Positions 31,087-41,745 of a DNA stretch of 64,000 bases are shown in pieces; position 1 is the stretch's first letter, and the number at the start of each line of letters is the position of its first letter. The stretch is from Gordonia sihwensis NBRC 108236 (GTDB taxonomy: Bacteria; Actinomycetota; Actinomycetes; Mycobacteriales; Mycobacteriaceae): assembly GCF_000333035.1 (NCBI RefSeq), contig NZ_BANU01000005.1, positions 107,882-171,881 on the forward strand, read 5' to 3'. The notes beneath the pieces are model-generated. The model was not told where the DNA came from and ran no database searches. It was given only the letters and a program-made list of their open reading frames with translations. Both the position numbers and the translations under genes were made by a program.

Positions 31087-33495
31087 TCAGCGGCCGAATC
31101 CCGCATCGCGCAGCGCCTGCGCCATCGATCCGCCGGCCGGCCGGTCGTCCCGCCGGTCGTCCCGCCGGGAACCGCCCCGGCCCTGACCGGCAGCGCCGCG
31201 CGGGCCGCCTCCGCGGCCCTTTCCGCCCCGGTTGTTGTCGCTGCCCCGGTTGTCGCTGCCCCGGTTCTCGCCGCCCCCGCGTCTGCGACCACCGCCGCGC
31301 GGACCGGCGTCGGCCTCGTCGTTCAGTCGCAGCGACAAACCGATCCGCTGCCGGTCGACGTCCACCTCGAGCACTTTCACCTTCACGATCTGGCCCGAGC
31401 GAACCACCTCGTGCGGGTCGGAGACGTACCGGTCGGCCATCGCCGAGACGTGGACGAGTCCGTCCTGATGCACGCCCACGTCCACGAAGGCACCGAATGC
31501 CGCGACATTCGTGACGACGCCTTCGAGCACCATGCCGGGCCGCAGATCGGACACCTTCTCGACTCCGCTCGCGAAGGTCGCGGTGGTGAACGCCGGCCGC
31601 GGGTCGCGGCCGGGCTTCTCCAGTTCGGCGAGGATGTCGGTGACGGTGGGGACACCGAACGTGTCGTCGGCGAACTCCGCGGGCTTGAGGGTGCGCAGCG
31701 TCGTGCTGTCACCGATGAGCTCGGTGAGTTCGCGACCGCTGCGGTCGAGGATCTTGCGCACCACCGGGTACGCCTCCGGATGCACGCCGGAGGCGTCCAG
31801 CGGATCGTCACCGCCGCGGATGCGCAGGAAGCCGGCGCACTGCTCGAACGCCTTCGGACCCAGACGGGGGACGTCGAGCAGACCGGTCCGGCTTCGGAAC
31901 GCACCCGTCCGGTCTCGGTGAGCCACGATTCCGGCGGCGAGTGTGGGGGTGATCCCCGAGACGCGCGAGAGCAACGGAACCGACGCGGTGTTGAGATCGA
32001 CGCCGACGGCGTTCACCGCATCCTCCACGACCGCGTCGAGGCTGCGCGCGAGGTTGGTCGCCGAGACGTCGTGTTGGTACTGACCCACGCCGATCGACTT
32101 GGGATCGATCTTGACCAGCTCGGCCAGCGGATCCTGGAGGCGACGCGCGATGGAGACCGCGCCGCGGATCGAGACGTCGAGCTGCGGGAGCTCCTGGGAG
32201 GCGTACTCGGACGCAGAGTACACCGATGCGCCCGCCTCCGACACGACGGCCTTGACCGGCGGCCGGGCGCCGGACTTCTTGATGTCCGAGAGCAGCTCGC
32301 CCGCGAGCTGATCGGTCTCGCGCGAGGCCGTTCCGTTGCCGATCGCGATCAGTTCCACCCCGTGGCGCGCGATCAGCGCGGCCAGCGTGGCTTTGGCCTG
32401 ATCCCATTGCTGCTGCGGCTTGTGCGGGAAGATCGCGCAGTGGTCCACCACCTTGCCGGTCGCGTCGACCACCGCCACCTTCACGCCGGTCCGGTACCCG
32501 GGATCGAGGCCGAGAGTGGTGCGCGTCCCGGCGGGAGCCGCCAGGAGCAGATCCTTGAGGTTGGTCGCGAAGACGGCGACCGCGTCGTCCTCGGCCCGGC
32601 TCCGGAGCTTCATCCGCGCGTCGATCGTCGCGGTGATCATGAGCTTGGTCCGCCACGCCCAGCGAACCGTAGCGGTGAGCCAGTCGGTGGCCGCACCCGG
32701 ATGCGACTGGTCGACGCCCAGGGTCGCTGCGACCATCGCCTGGTACGGCTCGTCGTCGCCACCGTCGAAGGTCAGGCTCAGGACCTCCTCCTTCTCGCCG
32801 CGCAATACGGCGAGCACGCGGTGGGACGGCATCGCGTCGAGCGGTTCGGCGAAGTCGAAGTAGTCGCGGAACTTCTGCGCGGCGGCATCGGTCTCGGCAC
32901 CGGGCCGGACCTGAGTCCGGAGCGAGCCGTCGGCCCAGAACTTCTCGCGGACCGCACCGACGAGCTCGGCGTCCTCCGAAGCGCGCTCGATCAGGATGTG
33001 GCGTGCGCCGTCGAGAGCGGCGGCGGCATCGGCGACCTGCTCGCCGATGTAGGCGGCAGCGGCGTCGGCGGGAACCAGCGACGGATCGGCGAGCAACGCC
33101 TCGGCCAGCGGCTCGAGACCGGCCTCACGCGCGATCTGCGCCTTGGTTCGACGCTTGGGCTTATACGGCAGGTAGATGTCCTCGACGCGCGCCTTCGTGT
33201 CGGCGGCCAGCAGCGATGCACGCAGTTCGTCGGTCAGCTTCCCCTGCTCGTCGATGGACGCGATGACGGCGGCCCGGCGCTCGTCGAGCTCGCGCAGATA
33301 GCGCAGTCGTTCGTCCAGCAGACGCAGCTGAGCATCGTCGAGACTGCCGGTGACCTCCTTGCGGTACCGGGCGATGAACGGGACGGTCGATCCTTCGTCC
33401 AGCAGCTTCACCGCCGCGCTGACCTGGCCTTCGCCGACGGAGAGCTCCTTGGCGATGCGGGCATTCACTGACTCGAGAGGCGCACTGTTGGTCAC
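31087..33495 (-). CDS. tex: Tex family RNA-binding transcription accessory protein
   Basis: An 802-residue protein. The N-terminal helical region starts NARIAKELSVGEGQVSAAVK, the YqgF-like RNase H fold is LGLDPGYRTGVKVAVVDATG, helix-hairpin-helix repeats follow, and an S1 domain ends the core: GVVTNVAAFGAFVDVGVHQD. The last 65 residues are Gly/Arg-rich (RGG-like) and likely bind RNA. Tex proteins are linked to transcription stress and RNA handling. It starts with GTG at 33495, and the large plus-strand frame over it is a shadow. Confidence 0.93.
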   Translation of the reverse strand: MTNSAPLESVNARIAKELSVGEGQVSAAVKLLDEGSTVPFIARYRKEVTGSLDDAQLRLLDERLRYLRELDERRAAVIASIDEQGKLTDELRASLLAADTKARVEDIYLPYKPKRRTKAQIAREAGLEPLAEALLADPSLVPADAAAAYIGEQVADAAAALDGARHILIERASEDAELVGAVREKFWADGSLRTQVRPGAETDAAAQKFRDYFDFAEPLDAMPSHRVLAVLRGEKEEVLSLTFDGGDDEPYQAMVAATLGVDQSHPGAATDWLTATVRWAWRTKLMITATIDARMKLRSRAEDDAVAVFATNLKDLLLAAPAGTRTTLGLDPGYRTGVKVAVVDATGKVVDHCAIFPHKPQQQWDQAKATLAALIARHGVELIAIGNGTASRETDQLAGELLSDIKKSGARPPVKAVVSEAGASVYSASEYASQELPQLDVSIRGAVSIARRLQDPLAELVKIDPKSIGVGQYQHDVSATNLARSLDAVVEDAVNAVGVDLNTASVPLLSRVSGITPTLAAGIVAHRDRTGAFRSRTGLLDVPRLGPKAFEQCAGFLRIRGGDDPLDASGVHPEAYPVVRKILDRSGRELTELIGDSTTLRTLKPAEFADDTFGVPTVTDILAELEKPGRDPRPAFTTATFASGVEKVSDLRPGMVLEGVVTNVAAFGAFVDVGVHQDGLVHVSAMADRYVSDPHEVVRSGQIVKVKVLEVDVDRQRIGLSLRLNDEADAGPRGGGRRRGGGENRGSDNRGSDNNRGGKGRGGGPRGAAGQGRGGSRRDDRRDDRPAGGSMAQALRDAGFGR

Positions 33496-33559
33496 CGCAT
33501 GCAGGCTACCGAAGGGTGGTGCCCGGGCCGCTGGCCGCCCGTGTCATAACCTGGCTGGC

Positions 33560-33895
33560 ATGACCGAACCGACCCCGTTCGACAAGCTCGCGTTCACGTG
33601 GGAGGCGGCCTTCACCGCAGTCGACGCAGCCGAGGCGTCGCCGCGCGGAGCCGAACCCGGCGACATCGCATGGATGGAGACCATGCGTCCGCAACTGGAG
33701 AATCTGCGGCGGCGCAACGACGCGGGCGAGGACCTGGAAGCCGACTTCGACACCATGATGTGGGTGATGGCCAATACGCAGACGGCGATGCAGGTGCTGT
33801 CGCGCTATCGGACCACCCGCGAGGGCGCCGACAAACTCGCCGAGTTCGAGCGGCTGCGCGCGCAATCGCACACACTCGAGGCTCCGGACGACTGA
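33560..33895 (+). CDS. Conserved hypothetical protein
   Basis: A 111-residue mostly helical, acidic protein beginning MTEPTPFDKLAFTWEAAF, with the segment TMMWVMANTQTAMQVLSRYR. I do not recognise a domain or motif. The start ATG at 33560 is 65 bp from the divergent tex start, and the gene is convergent with the following MFS transporter gene. It reads as a real coding frame because of its composition and because the frame is open to a clean stop, but function is unknown. Confidence 0.6.
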   Translation: MTEPTPFDKLAFTWEAAFTAVDAAEASPRGAEPGDIAWMETMRPQLENLRRRNDAGEDLEADFDTMMWVMANTQTAMQVLSRYRTTREGADKLAEFERLRAQSHTLEAPDD

Positions 33896-33902
33896 GCGCC
33901 GC

Positions 33903-35216
33903 TCAGCACTCACGTTCCGGGTCCGGGGCGGCGACCGGGACCTCGGCGAACATTCCGAGCCGGCTGTCGCGCGCCAGCCCGGAGATCCCGTTCGACCGTC
34001 CGCGCTGCACGCGCACGGCTACCAGCGCCAGCACTCCGGCGATCACCGCCACCTGGATCACGCCGCCGCCGATGAGCGGCGCCCGCGGTCCGAACCATTC
34101 GGCGAGCAGACCGAGGAGCGGCGCGCCGATGGGTGTGCCGCCCATCAGCACCGTCATGTAGAGCGCCATCACCCGCCCGCGGACCTGCGGGTCGACATGC
34201 ATCTGCACGTACATGTTGGTCGCGGTGAGCGACAGCAGCGCGGAGAGTCCCACGAGAGGCAGCACCAGGCCGTAGAGCAGCGGGGTCGGCAACGCACCCG
34301 ACAGCACGTTGACGACCGCGAAGACCAGCGCGGCGCTGACGACGAACCGCAGTCCGGGAGACGACTTCCGCCGCGCGGCCAGCAGCGCGCCGAGCAGCGA
34401 CCCCGCGCCCGAGACGGTGCCGAGCAGACCGTACATCTCGGCGTCCAGGTGGAACTCGTTGCGCACCATCAGCGCGTTCGTCATCTGGAAGTTCAGACCG
34501 AAGGTGCCGACGGCGAAACCCACGCCGAGGGCGATCAGCAGATCGGCGCGCGCGGCCACATACCGAACCCCCTCGCGCACCTGGCCCTTCGCCCGGCGCA
34601 GCGGTTCGGCCGGGACCAGTTCGTCCCTGTTCAGCAGCATCAAGGCGATCAGGAAGGCGAGATAGCTGACGCCGTTGCTGAGGATCGCCCACCCGCTGCC
34701 GAAGGCCGCGATGATGAGCCCTGCGACTCCCGGGCCGATGAGCCGCGCGGCGTTGAAGGCCGAACTGTTGAGCCCGATCGCGTTGGTGAGCCGTTCGGTT
34801 CCGACCATCTCCGAGACGAAGGCCTGGCGGGCGGGTGCGTCCAGCGCCGTACCCATCCCGAAGACGACGGCGAACACGTACACGTGCCAGGTCTGGGCCA
34901 CGCCGGAGACCGCGAGGGCGCCGAGCACCAGCGCGCTCAGCGCCATCCAGCTCTGCGTGAACATCAGGAGTCTGCGCTTGTCGAAGCGGTCGGCGAGGAC
35001 ACCGCCGAAGGGTGAGAGGACGAGCGCCGGAACGAATTGGAGCGCCGTCGTGATGCCGACCGCCATCGCCGATCCGCCGGAGAGCTGCAGCACCAGCCAG
35101 TCCTGGGCCACCCGCTGCACCCACGTGCCGACGTTGGAGACCAGTGCGCCGGTCACATAGGTCCGGAAGTTCGGTACGGCGAGGGAGGCGAATGTCGACG
35201 ACTGCCTCAGCTGCAC
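33903..35216 (-). CDS. MFS transporter, 12-helix efflux type
   Basis: A 437-residue membrane protein with about 12 hydrophobic segments. The loop after the second helix reads PFGGVLADRFDKRRLLMFTQ, the family D-R-x-x-[KR]-R loop. Its overall form, with an N-terminal NVGTWVQRVAQDWLVLQLSG, matches DHA/enterobactin-exporter-like MFS proteins. Substrate unknown. The gene is divergent from the alcohol dehydrogenase with 92 bp between the two starts. A long overlapping frame on the same strand is a shadow. Confidence 0.87.
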   Translation of the reverse strand: MQLRQSSTFASLAVPNFRTYVTGALVSNVGTWVQRVAQDWLVLQLSGGSAMAVGITTALQFVPALVLSPFGGVLADRFDKRRLLMFTQSWMALSALVLGALAVSGVAQTWHVYVFAVVFGMGTALDAPARQAFVSEMVGTERLTNAIGLNSSAFNAARLIGPGVAGLIIAAFGSGWAILSNGVSYLAFLIALMLLNRDELVPAEPLRRAKGQVREGVRYVAARADLLIALGVGFAVGTFGLNFQMTNALMVRNEFHLDAEMYGLLGTVSGAGSLLGALLAARRKSSPGLRFVVSAALVFAVVNVLSGALPTPLLYGLVLPLVGLSALLSLTATNMYVQMHVDPQVRGRVMALYMTVLMGGTPIGAPLLGLLAEWFGPRAPLIGGGVIQVAVIAGVLALVAVRVQRGRSNGISGLARDSRLGMFAEVPVAAPDPEREC

Positions 35217-35308
35217 GAACCCTCCTGGACTCCAGACTTCCGCAGTCCAACGTACGCCCTGTCCCCGCGCGTCTGCGCGGGCGATCGGTTCGCATTACCG
35301 TGGACGGC

Positions 35309-36328
35309 ATGCGCGCAGTCATCATGCATTCGCCCGGAGACGTCAGCGTCGTCGATCGACCCGATCCCCGAATCGAACAGCCCACCGATGCGGTCATCCG
35401 TCTCGCCGCCACGTGCATCTGCGGCTCCGATCTGTGGCCCTATCGCGGTGCCAACGACGTCGACGAGGCGCCGATGGGCCACGAGTACGTCGGCTACGTC
35501 GAAGAGGTCGGACCCGAGGTACGCACCGTGAAGGTCGGTGACTTCGTGGTGGGTTCGTTCATGGCCTCGGACAACACCTGTGAGATCTGCGAGGCCGGCT
35601 ACCAGTCCCGATGCGTCAACGTCCACCCGATGGGCGGGATCGGAACCCAGGCGCAGTACGCCCGCATCCCGTGGGCGGACGGAACGCTGGTCGCGACGCC
35701 GGCGCCGCCCGACGACGACCTGATCCCCTCGTACCTCGCGGCGTCCGACGTCCTGGGCACGGGCTGGTTCGCGGCGGACGCCGCTCAGGTCCGGCCGGGC
35801 AAGACCGTCGCCGTCGTCGGCGACGGTGCGGTGGGCCTGCTCGGCGTTCTATCGGCGCGGCAGATGGGAGCTGAGCGCATCATCGCGATGAGCAGACACG
35901 CCGACCGCCAGGAACTCGCCAGGCAGTTCGGTGCCACCGACATCGTCGCCGAGCGCGGCAAGGACGGCGTCGCGGCGGTCAAGGAACTGACCGGTGGACT
36001 CGGCGCGCACTCGGTGATCGAGGCCGTCGGAACCCAGGAGTCGATGATGCAGGCGATCCGATCGACCCGCCCGGGCGGCCACGTCGGCTTCGTCGGCGTC
36101 TCGCACGGCGTGGAACTGCCCGGCGACAGGCTCTTCTACTCGGCGGTGCATCTGCACGGCGGGCCCGCACCGGTCCGCCGGTATCTGCCCGATCTGATGC
36201 GCCGCATCGCGGCCCGAGAGATCGACCCCGGCCGCGTCTTCGATCTCTCACTGCCCCTCGAGGACGCGGCCCAGGGCTACCGCGCGATGGACCGGCGCGA
36301 AGCGATCAAGGTGATGCTCACCGTGTGA
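35309..36328 (+). CDS. Zinc-dependent alcohol dehydrogenase (MDR family)
   Basis: A 339-residue protein from the ATG at 35309. Catalytic zinc ligands are seen in ATCICGSDLWPYRG and MGHEYVGYVEEVG; the structural zinc loop is SDNTCEICEAGYQSRC, with fewer cysteines than in classical enzymes. The NAD(P)-binding fold is VAVVGDGAVGLLGVL. Substrates cannot be read from the sequence. It is divergent from the MFS gene and convergent with the ABC ATPase gene, with nine bases between stops. Confidence 0.9.
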   Translation: MRAVIMHSPGDVSVVDRPDPRIEQPTDAVIRLAATCICGSDLWPYRGANDVDEAPMGHEYVGYVEEVGPEVRTVKVGDFVVGSFMASDNTCEICEAGYQSRCVNVHPMGGIGTQAQYARIPWADGTLVATPAPPDDDLIPSYLAASDVLGTGWFAADAAQVRPGKTVAVVGDGAVGLLGVLSARQMGAERIIAMSRHADRQELARQFGATDIVAERGKDGVAAVKELTGGLGAHSVIEAVGTQESMMQAIRSTRPGGHVGFVGVSHGVELPGDRLFYSAVHLHGGPAPVRRYLPDLMRRIAAREIDPGRVFDLSLPLEDAAQGYRAMDRREAIKVMLTV

Positions 36329-36337
36329 GCTGCTCGT

Positions 36338-37135
36338 TCAGCGTTCCCGCACGGCCCGGGCGCTCCAGCGACCCTGGGTGTGGTCGACGGCGATCCGATG
36401 GTCGAAGGCCCGGCTGATGACCTCCGACGTCACCGTCTGAGCCGCCGTTCCGGAGGCCACCACCGCGCCGTCGCGGATCACGAGTGCGTGGCTGGTGGTC
36501 TCGGGCAGCTCCTCCAGGTGGTGGGTGACCAGCACAGAGGCCACCTCGGGCGCGGACACCGCGAGTGCGTCGACCGTTTCGAGGAGTTGTTCCCTGGCGG
36601 CGACGTCGAGGCCGGTGGTCGGCTCGTCGAGCAGCAGGAGTTCGGGATCGCTGATCAGTGCGCGCGCGATCAGCGCCCGTCCCCGTTCGCCCTGCGACAG
36701 CGTGAGCCAATCGGAGTCGGCACGCGCGCTCATTCCGACGTCGTCGATGAGGGCGGCGGCCCTGGCCCGGTCCTGCGCGGACGGCACCCACCGCATCGGC
36801 AGATCGATGGTTCCGGTGACGCCGGTGAGGACAACCTCGGTCACGGTGAGTCCGGTCTGCAGCCGATGACGCGGGTTCACGTGGCCGATGTGGCGGCGCA
36901 GTTCGGCGGTGTCGACGCGACCGAGGCGCTTACCCAAGACGTCGACGGTGCCCGTCGTCGGGTGCGTCTGAGCAGCGCAGAACCCGACGATGGTGGTCTT
37001 GCCCGCTCCGTTCGGGCCGAGCAGCGCCCAGTGCTCTCCCGCATGCACGGTGAAGTCGATGCCGTGCAGGATCTGCCGACCGTTGCGGCGGAAGGTGACG
37101 GCGTCGAGCCGCAGAACCTGTTGTGCGCGTGTCAC
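36338..37135 (-). CDS. ABC-type ATP-binding protein, orphan
   Basis: A 265-residue ATPase from the GTG at 37135. Walker A is LLGPNGAGKTTIVGF, the signature is LTLSQGERGRALIARAL, and Walker B is PELLLLDEPTTGLD. It resembles YlmA/ModF-like ATPases that lack a nearby permease. The start overlaps the stop of the GntR regulator as GTGA (37132-37135), so the two are in one operon. Without a permease, transport or regulatory function is open. Confidence 0.86.
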   Translation of the reverse strand: MTRAQQVLRLDAVTFRRNGRQILHGIDFTVHAGEHWALLGPNGAGKTTIVGFCAAQTHPTTGTVDVLGKRLGRVDTAELRRHIGHVNPRHRLQTGLTVTEVVLTGVTGTIDLPMRWVPSAQDRARAAALIDDVGMSARADSDWLTLSQGERGRALIARALISDPELLLLDEPTTGLDVAAREQLLETVDALAVSAPEVASVLVTHHLEELPETTSHALVIRDGAVVASGTAAQTVTSEVISRAFDHRIAVDHTQGRWSARAVRER

Positions 37136-37803
37136 GCGAGTGCCTCCTTGAGTCCGTCCAGATGGGTGCGTGCCGCGGTTGCGGCGTCGGCAGGTCGCCT
37201 CGCCGCCACGGCGTCGACGATGTCGGCGTGGGCGCGATGGTCGATGTCGGTGTCGAACTCTCGACGGATCCGCAGCAAGTCGACCATCGCGACGCGCACC
37301 CGCGGGGTCATCGCGTCGAACAGTTCGGTCAACACCGGGTTCCCGGCGGCGGAGACCACCGCCCGATGGAAGTCGATGTCGGCCGCGACGCGGTCCTCGA
37401 TTCCGCTCCGGCTCTGTTCGCGCTTCTCGAGCGCCGCACGCATGGCGCGCAGCTGCGCCGGAGTGCGGCGCCGTGCCGCCAGCGCGGCGGCTTCGGTCTC
37501 GATCGCGGTGCGCGCCTCCAGCACTGCGACGACGTCCGCCCTGCGAAGGACGTCGTCCCAGTTCTCCGGCACGTCGACCGCGGCGACGAAGACACCGGCG
37601 CCCTGGCGTGACGAGAGGACGCCGCGCCCTGCCAGCTGGCGCACCGCCTCCCGCACGGTGGATCGGCCGACCCCCAGCTGGACCGCCAGCGTGCTCTCGC
37701 CGGGAAGCTTCTGGCCCAGTGTCCACTCCCCGGCGCGAATGCGCTCGAGCAGTACCTCGGCGGCCTGATCGGCCAGCGGCGTTCGCCGCACCTGTGCGGG
37801 CAT
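37132..37803 (-). CDS. GntR-family regulator of the FadR subfamily
   Basis: A 223-residue regulator from the ATG at 37803, nine bases after GAGGAG. A GTG two codons upstream is also possible. The winged helix reads LADQAAEVLLERIRAGEW, then GQKLPGESTLAVQLGVGRST and VREAVRQLAGRGVL, and an FCD (FadR C-terminal) helical domain follows, with an acidic metal-binding pattern expected for the family. The ligand is probably a small organic acid. It is divergent from leuA; the 168-bp gap contains the leuA leader. Whether it controls leuA or the coupled ATPase is unknown. Confidence 0.85.
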   Translation of the reverse strand: MPAQVRRTPLADQAAEVLLERIRAGEWTLGQKLPGESTLAVQLGVGRSTVREAVRQLAGRGVLSSRQGAGVFVAAVDVPENWDDVLRRADVVAVLEARTAIETEAAALAARRRTPAQLRAMRAALEKREQSRSGIEDRVAADIDFHRAVVSAAGNPVLTELFDAMTPRVRVAMVDLLRIRREFDTDIDHRAHADIVDAVAARRPADAATAARTHLDGLKEALA

Positions 37804-37887
37804 GACCACTCACTCCTCTACTTGTCTGATGAGTTGTGTTAGATTCTAGCGCCATACAGAACCTCGCTTCCCTCCGACTCATCAGCC

Positions 37888-37944
37888 ACGGAGAGTCCTG
37901 ATCCGCAGACCGGCGACTCCCCGTGGGCCCCGACGCCGGTCTGC
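37888..37944 (+). promoter_or_regulatory. Leader RNA pseudoknot upstream of leuA (LEU element)
   Basis: Two stems interleave as in an H-type pseudoknot. ACGGAGAGTC (37888-37897) pairs with GACTCCCCGT (37915-37924), with 9 of 10 pairs. GCAGACCGGCG (37905-37915) pairs with CGCCGGTCTGC (37934-37944), with 11 of 11. The 5' arm of the second stem lies in the loop of the first. A conserved pseudoknot called the LEU element was reported upstream of leuA in most Actinobacteria, and this fits it. A further 8-bp stem, CTGATGAG (37826-37833) with CTCATCAG (37878-37885), lies just upstream. It probably regulates leuA by RNA structure. Confidence 0.75.
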
Positions 37945-37971
37945 ACCCGACTTCTGCGAAAGCGAGATCCC

Positions 37972-39620
<1,649 letters not shown>

Positions 39621-39631
39621 GCGGCCCTGCG

Positions 39632-40093
39632 TCAGTCCGCGTCGACACCCTGGCGCTCGAACGCGTCGTTGAACGCCCGCAGCTGAGCGAGCAGAATCGC
39701 GGGATCGCCGGGAGCGAGATCGGCGAAGACGCGATTGAGCCGATCGGCACGTCGTCTACCGTCGTGTTCGAGCGCCTCCATCCCCGCCGCGGTGGGCCGG
39801 TGCATCCGACTGACCTGCCCGTCGACGGGGAAGCGCTCGACGTATCCGCGCTTGATCGCCGCGTTGACCTGCCGGTTCACCGTCGACTGCTCCAGCGCGA
39901 GATCGTGGCTCAGTTCACGCAGAGTCCGCGCGCGACCGTCCGACAGCAGCCAGAGGATATGAAACGCGGATGCGTCCAGAATCGCCTTCGGGTCTACCTC
40001 GTCACGTCTGCGACGCAACCGCAGGAGTTCTTCGACCACGTCCCGATGCACCTGGGACGGCCAGGTGGGCTCGCCGTCGTCTACCGTTCTCAC
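39632..40093 (-). CDS. MarR-family transcriptional regulator
   Basis: A 153-residue winged-helix protein. Its DNA-binding part is ASAFHILWLLSDGRARTLRE with LALEQSTVNRQVNAAIKRGY, then a wing with a Met-His pair. I use the GTG at 40093, preceded by GAGAACGAG; an alternative ATG at 40147 sits inside the palindrome 40147-40161 and would make a 171-residue protein. It is divergent from an EmrB/QacA-like efflux pump and most probably represses it, as many MarR proteins do, and responds to a toxic ligand. It is convergent with leuA. Confidence 0.82.
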   Translation of the reverse strand: MRTVDDGEPTWPSQVHRDVVEELLRLRRRRDEVDPKAILDASAFHILWLLSDGRARTLRELSHDLALEQSTVNRQVNAAIKRGYVERFPVDGQVSRMHRPTAAGMEALEHDGRRRADRLNRVFADLAPGDPAILLAQLRAFNDAFERQGVDAD

Positions 40094-40146
40094 CTCGTTC
40101 TCGACTGGACCGCACACAGCCCCGAGTTTGGGGTGTGCACGATGCA

Positions 40147-40161
40147 TATGTACCTTACATA
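40147..40161 (+). promoter_or_regulatory. Likely MarR operator between marR-type gene and efflux pump
   Basis: A perfect inverted repeat with arms TATGTA and TACATA around CCT, 42 bp before the pump start. This is the size and symmetry of MarR-family sites, and it lies in the divergent promoter region. It also overlaps one possible start codon of the regulator. Confidence 0.6.
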
Positions 40162-40202
40162 GGTTGTTCTCGCATGCTCCGCACTGAAACGAAGGCCTCT
40201 GA

Positions 40203-41705
40203 ATGTCCTCCCCCTCCGGTACGGCGGATCCGACCGCCGACGATGTGAACCCCGCGCCCGCGCCGGCCGACGCCCCTGCCGCCGCAGCGTCGGACGAAAC
40301 CGCAGGCGACCGCGGTGCGCTCGGTATCGTCATCACCCTCTGTCTGGGCGGTCTGGTCGCATCCCTGATGCAGACGCTGATCATCCCGGTTCAGCCCGAA
40401 CTACCGCAACTGCTGCACACGTCCATCTCGAACGCGTCGTGGGTGATCACCGCCACGCTGCTCGGCGGCGCCGTGGCTATGCCGATCGCGGGGCGCCTCG
40501 GCGACATGTACGGCAAGCAGCGCGTGATTCTCGCCAGCGCGCTGCTACTCGTCGTCGGCTCGCTGATCTGCGCCATCGGCGGCACACTCGTTCCGATGCT
40601 GATCGGACGCGCCGTCCAAGGCATGTCGATGGGCTTCATCCCGGTCGGCATCAGCCTGATGCGGGAGGTGACGCCGCCGCGTCTGACCTCGATGGCGGTG
40701 GCCGCGATGAGCGCCACGCTCGGCGTCGGCGGCGCCATCGGACTTCCGGTGTCGGCCTGGGTGGCGCAGACCTGGGACTGGCGGGCTCTGTTCTGGGCTT
40801 CGGCGGGACTGGCATTGCTGATCACCGTCCTGGTCGTGGTCATCGTGCCGAACGTCGCCGACAGTGCCGGTGGACGACTGGACGTGATCGGCGCAGTCGG
40901 AATGGCGGCCGGTCTGTGCAGCGTCCTCATCGCCATCTCGAAGGGTAAGGACTGGGGCTGGGCGTCCGGCGCCACCCTCGGCTTCCTCGCCGCCGGCGTG
41001 GTCGTGCTCCTGGCGTGGGCGATGTTCGAGTTGCGGCACAGTGATCCGTTGGTCGATCTGCGCACGACCGCCAAGCCGACGGTGCTGCTGACGAATCTGG
41101 CGGCGATCGCCATCGGATTCGGCATGATGGCGCAGGCGATCGTGGTTCCGACGATGCTCGAGGTGCCGGATTCGGTCGGCGGCTTCGGGCAGACCATCTT
41201 GCAGACCGGTCTGTGGATGGCTCCGGGCGGCATCATGATGATGCTCTTCGCCCCGATCTCCGGCATGCTCATCAACCGTCTCGGCCCGAAGCTCACGCTC
41301 GCGATCGGCGGCGCGGTCCTCTGTGTCGGCTACCTCACCGCGTACTTCCTGATGAACGCTCCCTGGCAGCTCGCCGCGGCTTCGGTGATCGGCTCGGCCG
41401 GCGTGGGCATCGGCTACGCGGCGATGCCCACGCTCATCATGGGCGCGGTGCCGATCACCGAGGCCGGGGCGGCGGTGGGACTCAACGGCCTGATGAGGTC
41501 GGTCGGCACCACCCTGTCGTCGGCGGTGATGGCGGTGGTTCTGGCTGCGTCGACCATCGATCTCGGTGGCGGTCACCAGGTCCCGACGCACTCCGCCTTC
41601 CGCTGGTGCTTCCTCATCGGGGCGGCCGCGGCCTTCGTCGGTGTGCTCATCACGCTGGCGATTCCGCGCGCCCGGGCGCGCTCAGCGGAGCAGGCGGTGG
41701 CCTGA
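40203..41705 (+). CDS. MFS drug/proton antiporter, EmrB/QacA (DHA2, 14-helix) type
   Basis: A 500-residue membrane protein with about 14 transmembrane segments after an N-terminal charged/Ala-rich stretch of 35 residues. The loop motif A is AGRLGDMYGKQRVIL. It carries a further motif, GIGYAAMPTLIMGAVPITEA, common in DHA2 pumps. It probably exports hydrophobic or toxic compounds in exchange for protons. The start ATG is 42 bp from the MarR-type operator. The C-terminal residues and the downstream GST gene are convergent. Confidence 0.9.
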   Translation: MSSPSGTADPTADDVNPAPAPADAPAAAASDETAGDRGALGIVITLCLGGLVASLMQTLIIPVQPELPQLLHTSISNASWVITATLLGGAVAMPIAGRLGDMYGKQRVILASALLLVVGSLICAIGGTLVPMLIGRAVQGMSMGFIPVGISLMREVTPPRLTSMAVAAMSATLGVGGAIGLPVSAWVAQTWDWRALFWASAGLALLITVLVVVIVPNVADSAGGRLDVIGAVGMAAGLCSVLIAISKGKDWGWASGATLGFLAAGVVVLLAWAMFELRHSDPLVDLRTTAKPTVLLTNLAAIAIGFGMMAQAIVVPTMLEVPDSVGGFGQTILQTGLWMAPGGIMMMLFAPISGMLINRLGPKLTLAIGGAVLCVGYLTAYFLMNAPWQLAAASVIGSAGVGIGYAAMPTLIMGAVPITEAGAAVGLNGLMRSVGTTLSSAVMAVVLAASTIDLGGGHQVPTHSAFRWCFLIGAAAAFVGVLITLAIPRARARSAEQAVA

Positions 41706-41745
41706 GGGATTGGCGTTCACCCCTCGACGACGCCGCTCGTCCCGT

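Noticed and set aside
31411..33471. 686-aa plus-strand frame over tex
   Set aside because: Shadow of tex; no protein-like features.
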